A DNA stretch of 64,000 nt. Origin: Excoecaria cochinchinensis. Lineage: Eukaryota > Streptophyta > Magnoliopsida > Malpighiales > Euphorbiaceae. The position numbers were made by a program, and so were the translations under genes. Location of the stretch: assembly GCA_947683425.1 (NCBI GenBank), contig CANTUQ010000070.1, positions 9,503,501-9,567,500 on the forward strand. Reading direction: 5' to 3'. The notes beneath the pieces are model-generated. The model did not search any database, was not told the origin of the DNA, and worked only from the letters and a program-made list of their open reading frames with translations. Shown here piece by piece: positions 11,194 through 22,497 of the stretch (position 1 is the stretch's first letter; every line of letters starts with the position of its first letter).

Positions 11194-14100
11194 AGTCTAA
11201 TTACAGTAATAATTGTCATTAGAATGTGTGGAATCCAAAATTTTCTACACTCTTAATAAAGTGTTGGCCATTATGTCAACTACTGATAATTAGTAATTGT
11301 CCAATGTTGTTTTTTCAATACAGATGAAAGGGGAAAGGGGGGCTCAAACTAATTGTCCGATGTTAATTAGTCTTAATAAGATAAATAAAATGTTAAATTT
11401 AATAATGCATATTTTATAGTGCATGAAATTATGAATTATTTTTCCTTTGCCATCTCTCTATTCTTAAGATTTTCTAATTGCTAAAAAAAGTAAAAAATCA
11501 TGCACCAACTTATTTAAGACAAATAATTTATGTTTTAACCAAAATTAATTAGGTGCAAAATTTTTGCACGTGATAAATAGATTGTAGTATAATTCTTTTT
11601 ATTCGTAATTTTTATAAAAAAAAAAAAAAGAAGTAAACTTTGAAAATATGGAATACATTTAATACAAAAACATAAATAAAAATATTTGAGATTTCGTGAT
11701 ATAAAACTAATTATATTTCTAACTTTATTAATATTTTCTTTATACATCACTTGCGCATGTAAATACTATAATAATAATATTTTTTATATATATAATATGA
11801 AGCTTAGTACTAATAGCGTATAGTTATATATATATATTTTATTTAGCTTTTATTTATAATGTCTGTCTACCTTTTGAAAGATGATTATATTCTTATTCTA
11901 ATAGTGCTTTTTAATAATAAAGGTTAATTTATTCTAATATATATATATATATATATAAGCAAACGTACAATTCTGCTATCAATATAGGATGAGCTCTAAA
12001 TTCCAATATATATAGGATGTATGTTTCATTAGAATTTAGAAGAAACTATATATTCAAGCTAACAATAATGATAAACTCAATAACAAATAGGTTTTGTTAT
12101 ATATTCATGTCCAAGGTCTATCTATGTATTATTGTGATTCTTTTATATTAGGATTTTATTATTGTAAGAGTTACAGTTGAGTTGAGTGACCAATAATGCA
12201 AATTATCCGCTCAAATATATATTTAGAAAAGAAAAACGCATTAATTTGTACGAGCAGTTAAAAAATATATATATTTTTAATTTGTTTAACTAAGATTAGA
12301 AAAATTACCAACTAATCTATCTAATGCTTTTCTTTATAAAGCTTTACGTTCTACCTCAATAATTGTTGTGAGGAAGCTTATCATGATGATTGATGAACCC
12401 AACTTACAAACAACAACAAGTAAAATAATGTAGAAATAAATACAATAATTTCTATTTATATATATATATATATATATTTTATGGCTCTACAGACTTGAAC
12501 AATACACCTCAATAAAACAGCTCAAACGGATTATCATCAAAATCATTCCAACGTGGATTTTATTTTTCTTTTCATTTTTTTTATTGGGCTTGAATAATTA
12601 GTTACACCAGCATATAATTCTCTTGGCATAAAGATAAAAAGCTGGCTCCATATGCTCTGATTTCTATAATCCGATACGAGAGTGCTATTAAAGTGTCTCA
12701 ATAAAGGGTTACATCTGGACAAGCACGAAGAGTTTTTATGCAAGTATTAAGCATTAATTTGGTCATTAACGTAATTACTATGCATGATAGATAATATGAC
12801 CATAAATTTGAATATATTCCACACATCAAAGCTACTATCAATCTTTGCTGTAAGAAAAGACTATATAACAACTGATACAGTTTTTCTTCAAAACAACTGA
12901 TACAGTTTCTAGGAAGGAAATGGTACTATTTCCAAACAAATCCATTAAAACTTCAATTATCAAATCATATTACGGTTAGCTATCATATTAACGTAACATC
13001 TTTTGAAAATTCAAATTACAAATTTTAATACTTCAAAATGATTTATATTCCAAAGTTAGTACCACTACAATTATAAGTTTTATTATACATCAAATTAATG
13101 CTTAATATTATTTGCTAATTTCTACCATACTAATTATTCATTATAGGATACGCTTGGTTCTTTTTGTAAATTAAATGACAATATCATTCTTTTTTTTTAC
13201 CAAAATAATCAAATGTGATCTCATAATCATGAAAATTTACATGAAAAACACTTGACAAAATTAGATTTATAATATACCAGATGATAGAATGAAATTCGAA
13301 AATTAGTTTCATTCTCCCTTTTCAGAATATGGAAATGGAACACAATTATGCAACGAGTGTTGTGCAGGTGAGTATGCACCGGCAAAATTGGATAAAAGCA
13401 TTTAATTCAACGGTGCATACGCATGCACACTGTGCGCACAGCGATGCATACACTGCACACACCGTTTCACACATCCAGTAATTACTACTGACTAGAAAAT
13501 GAAATATAATGCAAAAATCAAAGATGGAATGAGAAAGGTGATAGGATAAGGTGCACGGATGTATCTGGATAAGAAATGAAATCTTGATCTAGATGTTGAA
13601 AATTATGCACATCAAAGTCTAGACATGCACCGGATGAGTACTCATGAGAAACAGATATCCTGTCCTAAGCTGCAGAGAGTAAACAAGTGCATCCTCTTCA
13701 ATGATTTACACCTCAAGATTCCCAGATAAGAAAAGAAAGAAGATAGCATTATAGGATTGTTCATAACTAGTTGTATTTTATTGGGCACATTATTGCACAA
13801 ATAGGGACCCATTTGAAAATAAAATTTACATTCTACTCCTGGTCTACTGCCATATAAAACCAACCACTATTCGTAACCAAAAGCCTATAATTATTCCTCC
13901 TACCATTAGGCTACTTTATGCCATTGTAAATTCAAAATCAAATTTTATCATCTAAACTTTTATTCGGTAAGAAAATCAAGTGTATGATTATAAAGTAATG
14001 AAAAATAAAATATTTAGATGGCAAATTAAGATGAAAAATAATAACTTTCCAGGCAGGCTATGAGCTCAAGCCTGTGATCCTAAATGAACATGGCTTTTGT

Positions 14101-15000
14101 TCAGGTCTGTAACTAAGCCAAATCAAATCCAAAACAACAGCAACACAATCACTTCTTACAAAAACAAATTAACCCTTCTGATCATGGGATACTAAAGTAA
14201 CTAAACCACCTGTTTTTGAGAGACACAGTTTCTCTCCATAAATCCATTATCCGTAACTGTTATATTGTCACAGTAACAACAATAAGTAAAATATATTAAC
14301 AACAGAATTGGCAGCCAATATAATATACACTTGAACTAGATTTACATAGACAATGCAAGGAAGTAGCATGACATGTAATAACATTGTTCTGCATGAGTTC
14401 AAAAATGAAATTCCTCAATGTCATGGACACCAACGTTGAGGTCAAGTTCACTAAGCAATTTGCTCCATTCTCCTTCACAATGCTATCAACAGATAACTAA
14501 TGCATAACACTAAAAACTGGTTTTTCCTTAAAGCCATTTCCATCTATGCAATAAGGTCTTAATTTCCAACTGTTTTGTTTTTTCTCCTATGCCATAAAGG
14601 AAGCTTCTGCATGTTTCCTCTTGTTGATAGTAATACATCAAATTGCAGCTAAATATTGTAATTTCTGACCAAACAGAAGGTCTCTATCTGTGCCTACTGG
14701 AAGCTGACATCCAGCAAGGTTCTGCTTTAAGCTATACAAACATAACAGACATTATTTGATTGCCAAAGAGTGTGAATAATGATGGTGTTCAACTTTTGCT
14801 GCCCCACAACACGACAAACCTTTGATTAAATTAATTTAGGAAACCATAAATCTCCATGTACATATTCCTATCACTCAATTGCTGTTTATTCCAATCAAAA
14901 CTGTAAGGAGATTTCAAACTAGCAGAATAGATGCCTTTAAGGTCCTATTAGAATAAGATTTCCAACAGAATCATAAAGGTCAAGCGAATTCCATGCTCCA

Positions 15001-15736
15001 AACTTATCTAAGAACTGCAAAACATAGTGAAAAGAATGAAAGAATATAAAGTTCTCCACTAAATGCATATGGCAACCATAGAATAACAAGGATCCATATA
15101 TCTCCCATGACCAAAGGACCTGATGAACTGGGTCATTCTAATGTAAAACAGGCAATAAATCACTCATAAACTGCACTAAAAAAATTTAGCTATGAAACAG
15201 GTTATTAATGTGCTACAACACAACCGATGACCTTAAGCTAGTGCATAAAACAACTAGAATTCACCATGCAATATTAGTAATAATACCTCATAATAAGCAG
15301 AGCCATTAGGTTTCTATTGAATGCATTGCCATATCCCTAAACCACATTCAAACGTACAGCAATTCAAACATTTACAGTGACAATATAAAGGTAAATCATC
15401 AAACTGGAGGTAACAATTCAAACTTCAAGTATAAGCCAGCACACATGACGATTATTGAAAAATACAAGACATAAATTAGAAACAAAAAATAAAACTCTTG
15501 ACAATATATCTGCACCCATACAGCATCACAGTTTACTAGAGTCAAATAATACTGGTATTGTCGCTATCCTAAGTTTACACAATATATGCAATGGGCAAGT
15601 GGAATAACATGCCCAACAAGATTCAGCCTCCTAATGATACCGCAGTTATAGTCAATAGCATCTTACCAAAAAAAGAAAGCAGTATCCCATGCAAAGCTTA
15701 CTGTTCTGATTAACAAATTCGGTCAGCGACAAGCAA
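15001..15736 (-). other. Downstream flank and probable 3' UTR of the trihelix gene
   Basis: Non-coding DNA after the trihelix stop codon at 15737. The 3' UTR should lie here, but no clear poly(A) site can be fixed from sequence alone. Nothing else recognised. Confidence 0.4.
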
Positions 15737-17113
15737 TTAACTAAATTCAAAACCCATTTCTTTGCGTTTCAGCTCCAATGCTATTCGCTCATTCTCAAGC
15801 TTCATCCTCTCATTGTCCATCCTCAACTTTTCCAGTTCATGATCTCTTTTCCTGCTAAATCTTTTCCACTTGAATCGCTGTTTTTCCAGTTCCAACATCT
15901 CAAGTTGAATTTGTAGCTTTTGCTCTTCTAACTGAAGAGTGCGAGATTCCATCCACTGCTTTTGCAACCAAGCTGCTCTGGTACTTTCAGTTGACATCTG
16001 ATTCATATCAACTTGAGCAATCTGCAGATGAGTATATGAACCTTGATTACTATCCTGAGACAAATTCCCAAAACAAGCATCTTCATGGCCCTGGCCATGT
16101 CTCAACCTTTTCATAGAACCCCCTAAGGCCCCATATGTTCCCCTATTATCTCCACGTGAAGTATGATTCTCCTCAAACTCTTCACGATCATCAGTTTCTC
16201 CTTCTTGGTCATCTTCATCAAGATCATCATGTTGGTGCCTATGCATATCATCATTATCATGATCATCCTTACTTCTAAGAGCCAACTGTAAAGAACGTTG
16301 CAGTGCTGGATCATGAGGCAAATGCAATCGATTGCCATTATGGTAGGAACACATCTCTTCATAAAAAAGATGTTTTGAGCTTAATATTTTCCTAACATCA
16401 TCTTTGTCTTTCTCTGTTAGATAATCTATAACATCCAAAAGTGTTGGGTTCTCCACAACTTGACAAGAAGTGCCCCTACCGAGCATGTCATTGAGCCTCT
16501 TGTACCTTTTATTAAGGTCATTGAATTTATCTTCACATTGCTGAGGTGAAACATGAAATCCCTTTTCAGCCATGACCTTCGAAACTAACTTCCACTTTCC
16601 CTTTTTCTGTAGCACCGCAAATTTCCTTCTCACCCCACCATCACAATCAGAAGACATATCCTCACCTATGTATGACACAGCAGTTATCAAACGCCTCACC
16701 ATCTTATCAGTCCACTTAACACGCTGCCATGGTGACCCCTTCTTCCCTCTACTAGATTCATTGTGACCATCAACACCATCTTCAGTATAGCTTGGCTCAT
16801 CCTCATCACTTGCAGAGTTTTTTCCCTTATCCCCCTTGTTGTAATTAGTCAAGGAAATGGATTGATCAGAGTTGTTCAAGGTTCCCATGCTAAGAGGGAA
16901 ACCCTCACGAACTGAGGGATGGACAGAGGAGCCTTGGCGATGAGTAGGATGTTGTTGATGGTGTATAGTATGCGGGTATTGTGTATGATGATGAATTCTA
17001 GATGATCCCTGTAAATCAAGGCCCCCAAAAGGAGCCCCACCAGGAATCATACCTCCTGACAAATTACTGTCCATTTTGTTTGTTTCAGAACTAATTAAAT
17101 CAGACCCTCCCAT
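15737..17113 (-). CDS. Trihelix transcription factor (At1g21200/HRA1-like)
   Basis: This intronless gene encodes a 458-residue, presumably nuclear, DNA-binding protein. Residues 1-120 are low-complexity, with a His/Gln stretch at 40-60 and acidic Ser at 100-115. Residues about 126-230 form a trihelix (GT-factor) Myb-like fold: SPWQRVKWTDKMVRRLI opens helix 1, KGKWKLVSKVMAEKGF (171-186) gives the second tryptophan helix, and CEDKFNDLNKRYKRLNDMLG (193-212) the third. An Asp/Glu/His-rich segment follows (283-317). A charged coiled coil at 386-455 (QLEEQKLQIQLEMLELEKQ) probably mediates dimerisation. The order matches Arabidopsis At1g21200/At1g76870 and the hypoxia regulator HRA1 (At3g10040), but a hypoxia role is only inference. 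The start is the first ATG of the frame; Met14 (17074) begins a MDSNLSGG stretch that looks like a conserved amino terminus and could be the real start. A tiny overlapping uORF precedes the start. Confidence 0.9.
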   Translation of the reverse strand: MGGSDLISSETNKMDSNLSGGMIPGGAPFGGLDLQGSSRIHHHTQYPHTIHHQQHPTHRQGSSVHPSVREGFPLSMGTLNNSDQSISLTNYNKGDKGKNSASDEDEPSYTEDGVDGHNESSRGKKGSPWQRVKWTDKMVRRLITAVSYIGEDMSSDCDGGVRRKFAVLQKKGKWKLVSKVMAEKGFHVSPQQCEDKFNDLNKRYKRLNDMLGRGTSCQVVENPTLLDVIDYLTEKDKDDVRKILSSKHLFYEEMCSYHNGNRLHLPHDPALQRSLQLALRSKDDHDNDDMHRHQHDDLDEDDQEGETDDREEFEENHTSRGDNRGTYGALGGSMKRLRHGQGHEDACFGNLSQDSNQGSYTHLQIAQVDMNQMSTESTRAAWLQKQWMESRTLQLEEQKLQIQLEMLELEKQRFKWKRFSRKRDHELEKLRMDNERMKLENERIALELKRKEMGFEFS

Positions 17114-17117
17114 CCAT
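17100..17117 (-). promoter_or_regulatory. Overlapping upstream ORF at the trihelix start codon
   Basis: An ATG four bases upstream of the main start opens a frame of five codons (MDGRV) and stops at 17100-17102, overlapping the main start codon. The upstream ATG has G at -3 and G at +4; the main ATG has T at -3. Scanning ribosomes would be expected to use the upstream codon often. Whether the transcript starts upstream of it is not shown by sequence. Confidence 0.55.
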
Positions 17118-18202
17118 TGCCTTAAAACCTTATTTCCTGTACCTTTTAACCCTGTACAACACAGTCATTAATTGTCTGTCCAATTAAGCCAAAGTAAAAC
17201 ATACCCCTTTCTAATTTTATGCCTTTTAAAGCATCTAATCGAATCCTCTAGCAATCTAGATCCAACAACATAAGCAAATTTAATTCATAACGCAAACAAA
17301 TAAAAACCCTTTCTTTAAAACTAAATATCAAGCTCAAATCTTTTAAGAAAAATCTTCACTTTCAAAAAACCCAATTCCGAATCCACCAGCAATCAAAGAC
17401 AAAAAGAACCAAGAAGAAATAAAAACTCAAAATATTCACCACAACAGAAGCCAAATCAACTTATCTGCTGCAGAACAACTGCAAATAGCAAATACCCAAT
17501 TAGCATTGGAAGCCGAATAAGATAGACATGGCTTTCCCACAATGAAGGCGAGAATCTAGGACCCAAAAGAAAACATCTTGAACAAAGCTCAAATCCCCGA
17601 AGAAAGGAGAGAAATGGGTTTTTAATTTTATTATTGTAGAGTGAGATAGTGAGTGCATGAATATTTGAGTCTATATGGTGTTAATCTATAATCTATATTA
17701 TTCTATCATATACGGTTTATTAGGTTCAATGTATGGGAAAGATCTGGTGGGTCCAAAACGACATTATTTATTTGATTCCACACATTCAATTCCCAACAAA
17801 ATTGCTATATAAGGGATAATACCAACAAAAATTTGAATTTGTAGGACCCGTATTTTCTCTTTCTTTTCTATTGGGTTGCTAATATAATCTCAAAAGATTT
17901 CATCTTTTTTCTATTCTTTGGAATATAATATTCTGCTTAGGACATTAAGACAGATATTTTTAATGAAAGAAAGAACATGTTCTTAGGCAAGTTCATGTAT
18001 TTGGCGTTCTATCAACTGTCAAGTGGTCACAAAATGACAACTTGGGTCCTTATTTTATGCATTTACGTTTCCTTTTTCATTTTCACACCAATTTATCAGT
18101 ACCCGTTGATATAATATAATATGTGATGTAATGATGAAATAGTTTTATTGATTACTTGCATTTTGTTACTATTCGAATTATTTTCGATATATATGTATAT
18201 AT
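17118..18202 (-). other. 5' leader and promoter region of the trihelix gene
   Basis: CT/AG-rich leader-like DNA extends to about 17640 (on the minus strand it reads as pyrimidine- and A-rich text with no long frame), then AT-rich promoter DNA. A 5' UTR intron is possible but cannot be proved. No unique core element is called. Confidence 0.4.
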
Positions 18203-20037
18203 GAAAAAAATGTGTATTTTTTAGCTTTTAACATTTTTTCAAATATGTAAATTTATTTTTAACGTTTATAAAATAGAAAATTTTTGCCATTACCGTCAAT
18301 TGTCGCTAACTTTAACTATTAATCCGTTAGTTGACCGCTAACGTGGATCGCATGGGACACGTGTCACGCATTCATTGGATAAATCAGCAACACGTGTCCA
18401 GTACATAAATAAAACGTTTGGTGCATTTTTAGGGTTAATTAAGTCTGTGGTCATCGAATTTTATGACTTATAACTAAATAGTTATAATAAAATAATTTGT
18501 AATACAAAAATCATCAAAATTTTATTTTATTTCAATTAAAATAAAAATGACTGAAAAATTAATTTTTCGTCATCGGAGCGCCACACAAACATGTTATATC
18601 ATCAGTGATCTTCTAAAACGTGTTTAGTCAGCATGCCATGTGTCTCACCTACAAAGAGGAATCGATACGTCAGTAAGTACATGTGTCATACCAATCTAAC
18701 CTATACAAAAAAGACACGTGTACTTACTGATATGTCGATTTCTCCATCGTAGATGGGCCATATGGCATACTGACTGGGCGTGTTCTAAAAGATCACTGAT
18801 GGTGTGACATACTTGTGTGGCACTCTGGTGACAAAAAATTAATTTTTCGGTCATTTTTACCTTAATTGAAATAAAATAAAATTTTGATGATTTTTGCGTT
18901 ATAAATTATTTTATTATGATTATTTGTTTATAAACTCAAAATTCAATGACCACGGACGTAATTAACTCTGCATTTTTGCCCCTAACGTTTTCCGAAACGT
19001 GTAAATTTTGTCTCTAACGTTGTAAAATAAGATATTTTTGCCTCCGTCGTCAATTACCGCTAATTTTGACCGTTAATACGTTGGGTGACCGCTGACGTGG
19101 ATCGAGTTAGACACGTTTCGTGCATCCATTGGACATGTCAGTGACACATTTTCAAGGCGTGAATCACATGTTCTTGTCCTTTTTGTTGGCCATCAATTTG
19201 TTCTCTATTCAAAAATTCAATCAAAGAATGGCCGACAGAGAAATAGATTAAAAAAAATGCCAGTAAATGCACTAATGGCAAGAGATCTAGCAAAATCAAA
19301 TCTATTAGATATGACAACGTTTTTAGGAGAAGGTAAAGCATCAGATGTAAAGTCAGATGTAATAGAAGACGACAAAGACGAAGGAGAAGAAGAAGGAGCA
19401 AAAGCCAAAGGTCTGAATCTCGGAGTCAGAGTAAAAGCAAACGGTTTGACTCTCGGAACAAGAGCAGGCATCGGCGTTCTCATAGGCAGGGGGGTCCTTA
19501 TAGGCATGGGAGAAGACATTGGTGTAGTGTAGGAAGCGGTGATTTAATCGGAGGAGAAGGAGAGAAGGGAAGTGAGAGTCCTCATATGCAGGAACGTGTG
19601 ATTCACATCCTGGACACGTGTCATTGACATATTCAATGGATGCGTGACAAGTGTTCTACTCGATCCACATCAGCAGTCAACTAACGTATTAACGGTTAAA
19701 ATTAGTGGCAATTGAAGGTGGAGGCAAATAATCTTTCATTTTACAAACATTAGGGACAATTTTTTGAGAAATATTATGAGCAAAAATGCACCAAATATTT
19801 TATTCATGCGCTGGACATGTGTCGCTGATATGTCCAATAGATGTGTGACACGTGTCCCATTCGATCCACGTTAGCGATCAACTAATGGATTAACGGTTAA
19901 AATTAGCGACAATTGACGGCATAGGGTAAAAATCTTCTATTTTACAAATGATATGAGCAAATTTGGCGTAAAATAAACGTTAGAAACAAATTTACACATT
20001 TTAAAAAATATTAACAGCAAAAATGCACATTTGACCT
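18203..20037. mobile_element. Palindromic transposon with duplicated arms (MULE-like)
   Basis: The left arm carries two related forward units, A (18203-18430) and B (18969-19160), with shared words such as GACCGCTAACGTGGATCG, GACACGTGTC and AATTTTTGCC. The right arm carries two inverted units, about 19585-19800 and 19800-20037, with the same words in reverse complement. The whole is therefore an inverted repeat of tandem repeats around a spacer (19161-19584). The ends read about GAAAAAAATGTGTATTTTTT and, reversed, GGTCAAATGTGCATTTTTGC. Terminal structure and a TATATGTA-like flank suggest a Mutator-type non-autonomous element, but no exact 9-bp duplication was found. The spacer holds a GA-rich open frame described in the findings. 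A second element splits unit A from unit B. Confidence 0.7.
18431..18968. mobile_element. 538-bp MITE nested in the palindromic transposon, 9-bp TSD
   Basis: The element is flanked by identical TGCATTTTT at 18422-18430 and 18969-18977. Its ends are inverted: AGGGTTAATTAAGTCTGTGG on the left, and GAGTTAATTACGTCCGTGG when the right end is reversed. The inverted match runs inward for roughly 220 bp through TCACTGATG and CATGCCATGTG/CATATGGC blocks. A 9-bp duplication with long TIRs is the hallmark of Mutator-like elements. It has no coding capacity. Removing it restores continuous unit A to unit B text, so it arrived after the outer element. Confidence 0.85.
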
Positions 20038-20955
20038 ATATGTACTACAACGTAATATGAACTTTATACCAAGTTGTCAACTCCGAGGTGTAAAAAAGGA
20101 CCATATTAATTTTTTTTATAACAATTTTAATAATAATAACATTTTTATGAATGAATAAGAATATAAAGTTTTTTTTTTTTTGTTTAGAATTCATTTTTCC
20201 TTCAATTCCACGTATATAGAGAAACAACACATCAATGAAATTGTCGTGGACAAAATTTTATATTTACGTATACAACTCAGAATCTTCTTCAAAATAGTAA
20301 CTAACCAACTTTACGAATAATTATTTTTTTCTATGACAAACGCACGGAATCGGATAGATTTAAATGGATATATTTAAATTGAATATAATAAATTGGACCA
20401 TAAATAAAATAAATTATAAATGGCTAATATTTTACGATTTAAAAATAGCTTGAATTAGATTATAACCTAAATGGATAGTTATTAAAAGAATTATAAGTGG
20501 ATTGGATAATAGAATAATAAGATCATATGACATTATAATATATAAAAATTGATCATGTATATATAATATATAGAAATAATTATTTTTTATATACATTATA
20601 TAGACAATCATAAATAATGTAAATGGATATAAATAAATTACAAACAAATCATAAACAAATCGAGTCATGTGAATCGTATAACGGATTGAATTGGATTGAA
20701 TTATGTGATCAGTTACATATAGAGCTATCACTTTTTATCTAACATGGACCCATTTGAAAATATTAATCCGAACCCAAAAAAAACCTAAATTACTCAAAAA
20801 ATTTAGCGTCAAATCCAACCTGAACTCAAAATCCAAAAAATCTATTTGAAAATACCTAAAATTCGACATGACCCGACCTATGATCCAATTTTTTAAATTA
20901 AATTTTATTCTATATCATATTTATTTATAAATTATAGTTTAATATTATATATATA

Positions 20956-20960
<5 letters not shown>

Positions 20961-21008
<48 letters not shown>
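20961..21008. repeat. (AT)n microsatellite
   Basis: About 24 AT units without interruption. Confidence 0.95.
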
Positions 21009-21012
<4 letters not shown>

Positions 21013-21143
21013 CCATTTTATTAATATATTCATCTCAATTTTTATTTACAAATCAAATTTAGTGGAAAAAAATAAATATCTAATTATTTACATTTTGTGC
21101 AATAAAAAAAAATCAATCGAAATTCAATATAACGTCATTTTAG

Positions 21144-21144
<1 letters not shown>

Positions 21145-21197
<53 letters not shown>
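21145..21197. repeat. (TA)n microsatellite
   Basis: About 26 TA units, 137 bp from the preceding AT tract. Confidence 0.95.
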
Positions 21198-21201
<4 letters not shown>

Positions 21202-22300
21202 AACCTATTTATTTTCTTTGTTGTTCATTTTTTTTCATCGGCCGCCCTTCTTTTCTCACTTAATCTCTATCATGGTCAATTTTCTAACTTCAACATTAAA
21301 ATAAAATAATTTTACTAATAGTTCATTTAGTTCAAGTTTAGCGATTTTTTAATATTAAAAATCAGATCGATGTAAATAAATTTTTATTTTAAAATCAAAC
21401 CAAATATATCAAATTATTTTCAATCACGTCTGACATTATCTGATTTGGTACGGTCCAATTTAATTTTCAGTCCCATTTTTTAGTTTTAATTGTTACCTAA
21501 GACCTAACTCAAACCCATCCGAAAAAAAAGACCCAATTCGAAAAATGATAACTCAAAAATTTCAAAATCAAAAAGAATTTATTCAAAGTAACTAGAAATT
21601 GTACAACCCGATCCGATTGCCAATTCTATTACATTCTATTACATGGATCGAATCATAAATAAGTTACTAATAAATATTAAGTTTGAAGCAAATTGAACCG
21701 ATTTTATAAATTAAGTAAAATTTTGCCCCGTGGGCGCACCGCATTGTTCGCGTAACTTACATGGCATTTTTACTAACATTGATAGACGAAAAAATAAAAA
21801 GTCACAAATACAATTGACAATTAATCTATTTTCCAGCCATAGCCTAACAGAAACACTTTGTCAATTGCACGGAAAGAAAAAAAAAAAGTCACTTTTGTAA
21901 TGGTAGATACGGAATTACCTTGCAAAAGAATGTTTTAATCATTTATTTTTTCAATGATTGAAATGTTAATACGTATATTTTAAATAATGAACTCAAAGAT
22001 ATACGCATTTATGCTCTAGTACAGTTCAAAACTTACATATTTGGGCGAAAATTTGTTGTCTTCAGGGTTTGAAGAGTTCAAATCTATTTGTTCAAGAGTT
22101 TAGGCTAAAAAAAATGGAGATATAAGGTTTAATTGTTTGACATCCAAAATTAATGAAAATATTTCATGGAATTCATTGAATATTCTGAAATTGCATTTCT
22201 AATCCCATGAAAACAAATTCTCAAGTTGAAAAAGGCTTTACAAGAATTCCTGAATTAGAGTCAAATCAGCGAGAACTATACCTCAAATTCATTAAATAAA

Positions 22301-22497
22301 AAAAGGGGGGTTTCCTACAATTTTAAAAAAATAAAATAAAAATCTTTTTTTTTTTTTTTTTTTTAAAATGAGGCCACCCAAATGATTGAAGATTGAAACA
22401 TGCAAGCCAGATTTTCACACGCCACTAACAATTCATTAAATGAAAAAGGGGGGATTTCCTAAAACACTACATATACATATTGGGGAGAAACTTTAAT
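22301..22497 (-). other. 3' UTR region of the kinase gene
   Basis: Immediately downstream of the stop codon (22498-22500). It contains an A/T homopolymer around 22347-22364, read as A on the transcribed sense. The exact cleavage site is not determinable. Confidence 0.4.

Larger units (their letters stand above)
6291..15000. other. AT-rich intergenic DNA, no gene seen
   Basis: Short open frames occur but none shows a conserved domain, coding-like composition or matching exons. The stretch holds a 37-bp tandem duplication, AT microsatellites, a long A tract and one SINE-like unit (listed separately). Around 10040-10500 there are repeated words such as GATCCAATCC and CATTTAGATTACATG that look like hAT-type MITE debris; similar wording recurs at 20340-20720. 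I could not place their ends. Confidence 0.6.
20038..22300. other. AT-rich intergenic DNA with repeat debris
   Basis: The stretch between the palindromic transposon and the kinase 3' end holds two long AT microsatellites. Words such as GGATTGAATTGGATTGAATT and AACCCGATCCGATTGCC are typical of hAT-like MITE remnants. Element borders could not be set. No gene is visible; the frame at 21062-21304 is produced by an AT repeat. Confidence 0.55.

Noticed and set aside
12543..12743. 66-codon minus-strand frame, considered as a gene fragment
   Set aside because: No family recognised and no supporting splice sites or continuation on either side.
20340..20720. Possible hAT MITE with GGATTGAATTGGATTGAATT wording
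   Set aside because: Ends and target duplication could not be located, so it is mentioned only as debris.
21062..21304. 80-codon frame with a YIYIYI run
   Set aside because: Produced by translation of a TA microsatellite.
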